Below, piece after piece: positions 7,424 to 9,372 of a DNA stretch of 9,372 nucleotides (positions are counted from its first letter, which is position 1; every line of letters begins with the position of its first letter). The notes beneath the pieces were generated by a model, which was not told the DNA's origin, made no database searches, and worked only from the letters and a program-made list of their open reading frames with translations. Position numbers and translations under genes: made by a program. This DNA comes from Gammaproteobacteria bacterium (lineage in GTDB: Bacteria; Pseudomonadota; Gammaproteobacteria; Pseudomonadales; Pseudomonadaceae): the NCBI GenBank assembly GCA_012735335.1, contig JAAYHO010000427.1:1-9372 (forward strand), read 5' to 3'.

Positions 7424-7424
7424 A
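7407..7424. promoter_or_regulatory. Operator O2: second, imperfect copy over the -35 box
   Basis: On the minus strand TTTGACCACTTGGGAAAA, which matches O1 at 14 of 18 positions and lies 33 bp (about three helical turns) from it, centre to centre. It contains the -35 hexamer. It matches the remembered RutR consensus at 12 of 14 defined positions. Two related sites bracketing a promoter suggest a TetR-type dimer repressor. Confidence 0.6.
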
Positions 7425-7668
7425 TCTTTAATTGCAATATTGTCAGTCATATTTTCCGGCAGGCGCACGAGTGCCTCTAGAGCGCATGTTTGCTCTATTT
7501 CATGGGTGTCTTGCAGGAGTGCAAAAGGCGAGTCGGAGGGCGGCGGAAGACGGAAAATGCGAGATGCCTGGAGCCAGCCATTCGCATGCTCTTCAAGAGC
7601 CTGGGCATGCGCCGTTCAAGCGACGTCTTGCATTGATTTCATCGAGTAGGCGGATTTGAGCAGAAGTA
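7425..7668. other. Non-coding gap, no gene recognised
   Basis: Between the operon promoter and the hairpin after the small gene. Short plus-strand open frames here have no recognisable protein features. Minor dyads are visible, such as GCTCTTcAAGAGC near 7587-7599 with GCATGC on each side, but none looks like a terminator, RNA gene or attachment site. Confidence 0.4.
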
Positions 7669-7689
7669 TTCCCCGGCTTTGCCGGGGAA
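7669..7689 (-). terminator. Candidate terminator hairpin after the small gene
   Basis: Perfect 9-bp stem TTCCCCGGC / GCCGGGGAA with a 3-base loop, beginning 2 bases after the stop codon of the 35-codon gene. The T-run after it is poor on both strands (TACTTCT on minus), so it may be a weak or Rho-assisted terminator or an mRNA 3' stabiliser. It separates the flank genes from the F420 operon. Confidence 0.5.
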
Positions 7690-7691
7690 AT

Positions 7692-7799
7692 TCAGGGCTG
7701 TAGCAACGACTTGCCTTTGAAGCCCTGGTTGTTGAGCTGCTCCCAGGCTTTCCTCGTCGCAGTGGAACCTTTGAAGCGAAAGCCTGGGTTATCGCTCAT
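7692..7799 (-). CDS. Small protein of 35 residues, function unknown
   Basis: Starts MSDNPGFRFKGSTATRKAWE and ends QGFKGKSLLQP. It is basic and polar, with no signal peptide or membrane segment; the two similar stretches GFRFKGS and GFKGKS are notable. It lies 49 bp after the ygiM-like gene on the same strand and ends two bases before a GC hairpin, which looks like a genuine gene-terminator arrangement. Ribosome binding is weak (GGGACGGCA before the ATG), and longer in-frame starts upstream would overlap the ygiM-like gene, for example at ATGs near its stop. I do not recognise the family and infer no function. Confidence 0.5.
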   Translation of the reverse strand: MSDNPGFRFKGSTATRKAWEQLNNQGFKGKSLLQP

Positions 7800-7848
7800 T
7801 GCCGTCCCGCGCCCGCCGGCGTGTTGTCTGATATGGAATGACGCCTGT

Positions 7849-8502
7849 TCAGGCCCATCCATCATTGCGTTTGCGCCCTGAACGCAGCATCGGCGGCAGG
7901 ACCAGGCCCAGCAGCAGGCCGACACCGGCTATGCCGCCGCCGTAGACCATATAGCGCATCAGTACCTGCTGCTGTTCTGCACCCAGTTGTGCCTGAGCCT
8001 CCCGCAGTTGCGAGTGGGCGGCGGTCAGTTCGGCATCCAGCGCTGTGCGCGTGGCCTGCAGCTCGTCGATCAGTGTCTTGCGGGTGTCCAGGGTCTCCTG
8101 CATGCCTTGCACGCGAGCTTTCCAGGTGTTGTCGATGTCGGCCAGTTCGGCAGACAGCTGCGCCACCTGCTGCTCCAGTTGCGGCAGGCGCTCGGCATGG
8201 CCGGGCACGTTCTGCAGGTCGCTGCTGGGAATCCACACGGTATTGCCATTGGCGCTGCGCACCTGGCTGTAGTCGCCCTGGGTGGCCAGCAGTTGTACTT
8301 TCTGCCCGGAGTTCAGTGTGCCGACTATGCGGTAACCATCGGTCGGGCCGCTGCGCACATAGCTGCTCAGGTTGTCGCTGACCCAGCGGGCAGTGTCTGC
8401 AGTCTCCTCGGCCTGTGCCGGCAGGATCATGCCCAGCAGGCAGGTGCCGAACAGAGCGGCCCGCAACTGGGAAATACAGGGGATACGGCGGTATGGGGGC
8501 AT
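7849..8502 (-). CDS. TIGR04211/YgiM-type SH3-domain membrane protein
   Basis: 217 residues with the order typical of the YgiM family. A signal peptide with arginines in the n-region and a hydrophobic core ends at about AQA-31/EE. A bacterial SH3 (SH3b) domain follows at about 39-97 (WVSDNLSSYVRSGP, GTLNSGQKVQLL, VWIPSSDL). Next is a long Gln/Glu/Leu-rich coiled coil (about 104-180), a C-terminal membrane segment (about 184-203, GGGIAGVGLLLGLVL) and a basic tail RSGRKR. The SH3 and coil would lie in the periplasm, anchored by the C-terminal helix, presumably at the cell wall; the family's function is poorly defined. The start at 8502 lacks a clear ribosome binding site but gives a proper signal peptide. 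It lies downstream of cnoX on the same strand, 178 bp away, so it may have its own promoter, which I could not identify. Confidence 0.88.
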   Translation of the reverse strand: MPPYRRIPCISQLRAALFGTCLLGMILPAQAEETADTARWVSDNLSSYVRSGPTDGYRIVGTLNSGQKVQLLATQGDYSQVRSANGNTVWIPSSDLQNVPGHAERLPQLEQQVAQLSAELADIDNTWKARVQGMQETLDTRKTLIDELQATRTALDAELTAAHSQLREAQAQLGAEQQQVLMRYMVYGGGIAGVGLLLGLVLPPMLRSGRKRNDGWA

Positions 8503-8536
8503 GGGGAAGTCTTCATGTCATGAGGAATGAAACCTG

Positions 8537-8555
8537 ACCTGCAGCCACGGCAGGT
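8537..8555. repeat. Short inverted repeat upstream of the SH3-domain gene
   Basis: ACCTGC (8537-8542) and GCAGGT (8550-8555) with a 7-base loop, in the leader between cnoX and the ygiM-like gene. It could be a small operator or 5' UTR hairpin; it is short enough to be chance. Confidence 0.3.
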
Positions 8556-8640
8556 GCCAAATTAATCGATAGGAGACAGTAACCAGGCCGCAAAGCTCAA
8601 GCGCTGGGTGCTCTGATCAACGAAGCCTTGCCCATGCAGG

Positions 8641-8673
8641 CAGAAGAGACGCGCTTGGCGTCTGCTTCTTCTG
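8641..8673 (-). terminator. Possible hairpin terminator after cnoX/ybbN
   Basis: On the minus strand AGACGC/GCGTCT with a 5-base loop is extended by CAGAAG/CTTCTG across a 4-base bulge. It begins 7 bases after the cnoX stop. There is no T-run after it, so termination may be weak; the position is what favours the call. Confidence 0.4.
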
Positions 8674-8680
8674 GTCTGTT

Positions 8681-9372
8681 TCAATACAGCAGCTGGTATA
8701 GCTTGCGCCGGTAGCTGATGCTCAGCGGGTGACCATTGCCCAGCAGCTCGAAGGTCTGCAACAGGGTACGTTGCGCGGCGTTGTCGGCATAGCTGCGGTC
8801 GCGCTGCATCAGTTGCAGCAGGCCCTCCAGCGCTGCCTGGTGCTGTTGTCCGGCGAGCTGGTGGATGGCCAACTGGTAGGCCGCTTCGCTGTCATTCGGG
8901 TCGCTGGCCAGGCGTTGCTCCAGCTGGCCGGGGGCGGGCAGGTCGGCGGTCTGGCGAGCAAAGTCCAGCCCGGCGCGCAGCCCGGCAATGGTCTGTTTAT
9001 GGTTTTCCTTGTCCTCGATCGCGCCGAGTACGGTATCGACATCGTCAAACTGCCGGCTATCCACCAGCGCCCGGGCCAGTAGCAGCAACAGGGGATCGCG
9101 ACTGTCCTCGGCCATGGTCTGTTGCAGCAGGGCGATGGCCTGTTCCGGCTCACCGGCATCCAGCAGCGCTGCTACCTGGGCTTCCACATCCTCGCCGCTG
9201 TCATCGGCTGGCTGGGGCTCCGCCACATGGGGTTCGAGCATGGTACGGATGGCGCTTTCCGGCTGGATACCGGCAAAGCCGTCCACCGGCTGGCCATCCT
9301 TGAACAGCACTACTGTGGGCAGGCTGCGGATGCCGAAGCGTTCGGTGAGAAACACTTCGTCATCGCAGTTGA
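8681..9372 (-). CDS. cnoX: CnoX/YbbN thioredoxin-like co-chaperone, C-terminal part (5' end outside window)
   Basis: The frame continues to the right edge; 229 residues are visible, beginning NCDDEVFLTERFG (the family is about 285 residues). The last part of a thioredoxin fold is seen, with the cis-proline loop RSLPTVVLFKDGQPVDGF, then a Glu/Asp-rich link and a TPR-type helical region (LLDAGEPEQAIALLQQTM, ASDPNDSEAAYQLAIHQLAG and the C-terminal NGHPLSISYRRKLYQLLY). In E. coli CnoX (YbbN) guards unfolded proteins during oxidative or chlorine stress and passes them to chaperones such as GroEL. The active-site region of the thioredoxin domain lies outside, so its redox type cannot be judged. The in-frame GTG at 9355 is internal, not the start. 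Confidence 0.9.
   Translation of the reverse strand, partial: NCDDEVFLTERFGIRSLPTVVLFKDGQPVDGFAGIQPESAIRTMLEPHVAEPQPADDSGEDVEAQVAALLDAGEPEQAIALLQQTMAEDSRDPLLLLLARALVDSRQFDDVDTVLGAIEDKENHKQTIAGLRAGLDFARQTADLPAPGQLEQRLASDPNDSEAAYQLAIHQLAGQQHQAALEGLLQLMQRDRSYADNAAQRTLLQTFELLGNGHPLSISYRRKLYQLLY

Noticed and set aside
7229..7659. Several plus-strand open frames of 75-83 codons in the gap right of cofG
   Set aside because: They run through the predicted promoter and operators, have no clear ribosome binding sites or domain features, and overlap each other in different frames.
8545..8562. Sigma54-like sequence (TGGCAC box) upstream of the SH3-domain gene
   Set aside because: The -24 part is good, but at the -12 position the bases read GTGG instead of TTGC, so the essential GC is missing.
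9353..9355. GTG at 9355 as the start of the right-most gene
   Set aside because: The frame stays open to the window edge, and the residues before it (NCDDE) match the thioredoxin fold of YbbN, so the start is outside.

Overview
The window reads as chromosomal DNA of a gammaproteobacterium, probably Pseudomonadales-like. The basis is the style of the two right-hand housekeeping genes: a YbbN/CnoX thioredoxin-TPR co-chaperone and a TIGR04211/YgiM-type SH3 membrane protein. The genus cannot be fixed from sequence reading alone. Every gene I can support lies on the minus strand.

Right flank (about 7690-9372): the C-terminal part of cnoX/ybbN (cut by the window end), then a complete ygiM-like gene, then a likely 35-codon small gene that ends two bases before a 9-bp GC hairpin. 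Next comes a 358-bp gap (7334-7691). Its left part is AT-rich and holds a sigma70-type promoter bracketed by two copies of an 18-bp palindrome, plus a possible 8-codon leader ORF.

Main block (1-7333): a seven-gene operon read right to left. It runs cofG and cofH (the two radical-SAM halves of Fo synthase, as separate proteins), cofD (transferase to Fo), a fused cofC-cofE (guanylyltransferase plus F420:glutamate ligase), npdG (F420:NADPH oxidoreductase), an LLM-class F420-dependent oxidoreductase, and a binuclear-metal M20-type Zn-dependent amidohydrolase (cut by the left end). Genes from cofH to npdG are joined by 1-7 base overlaps, which suggests translational coupling. The last two genes follow after short gaps, each with its own ribosome binding site.

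Taken together the operon encodes synthesis of the deazaflavin cofactor F420, its reduction with NADPH, one enzyme that would use it, and a hydrolase of the N-carbamoyl-amino-acid/beta-ureidopropionase/allantoate class. F420 is unusual in gammaproteobacteria. The operators resemble the RutR (pyrimidine-catabolism repressor) consensus as I remember it. My main inference is a self-contained, substrate-induced F420-dependent pathway for breaking down a cyclic ureide, hydantoin or pyrimidine-like nitrogen compound. The substrate is not shown by the sequence.
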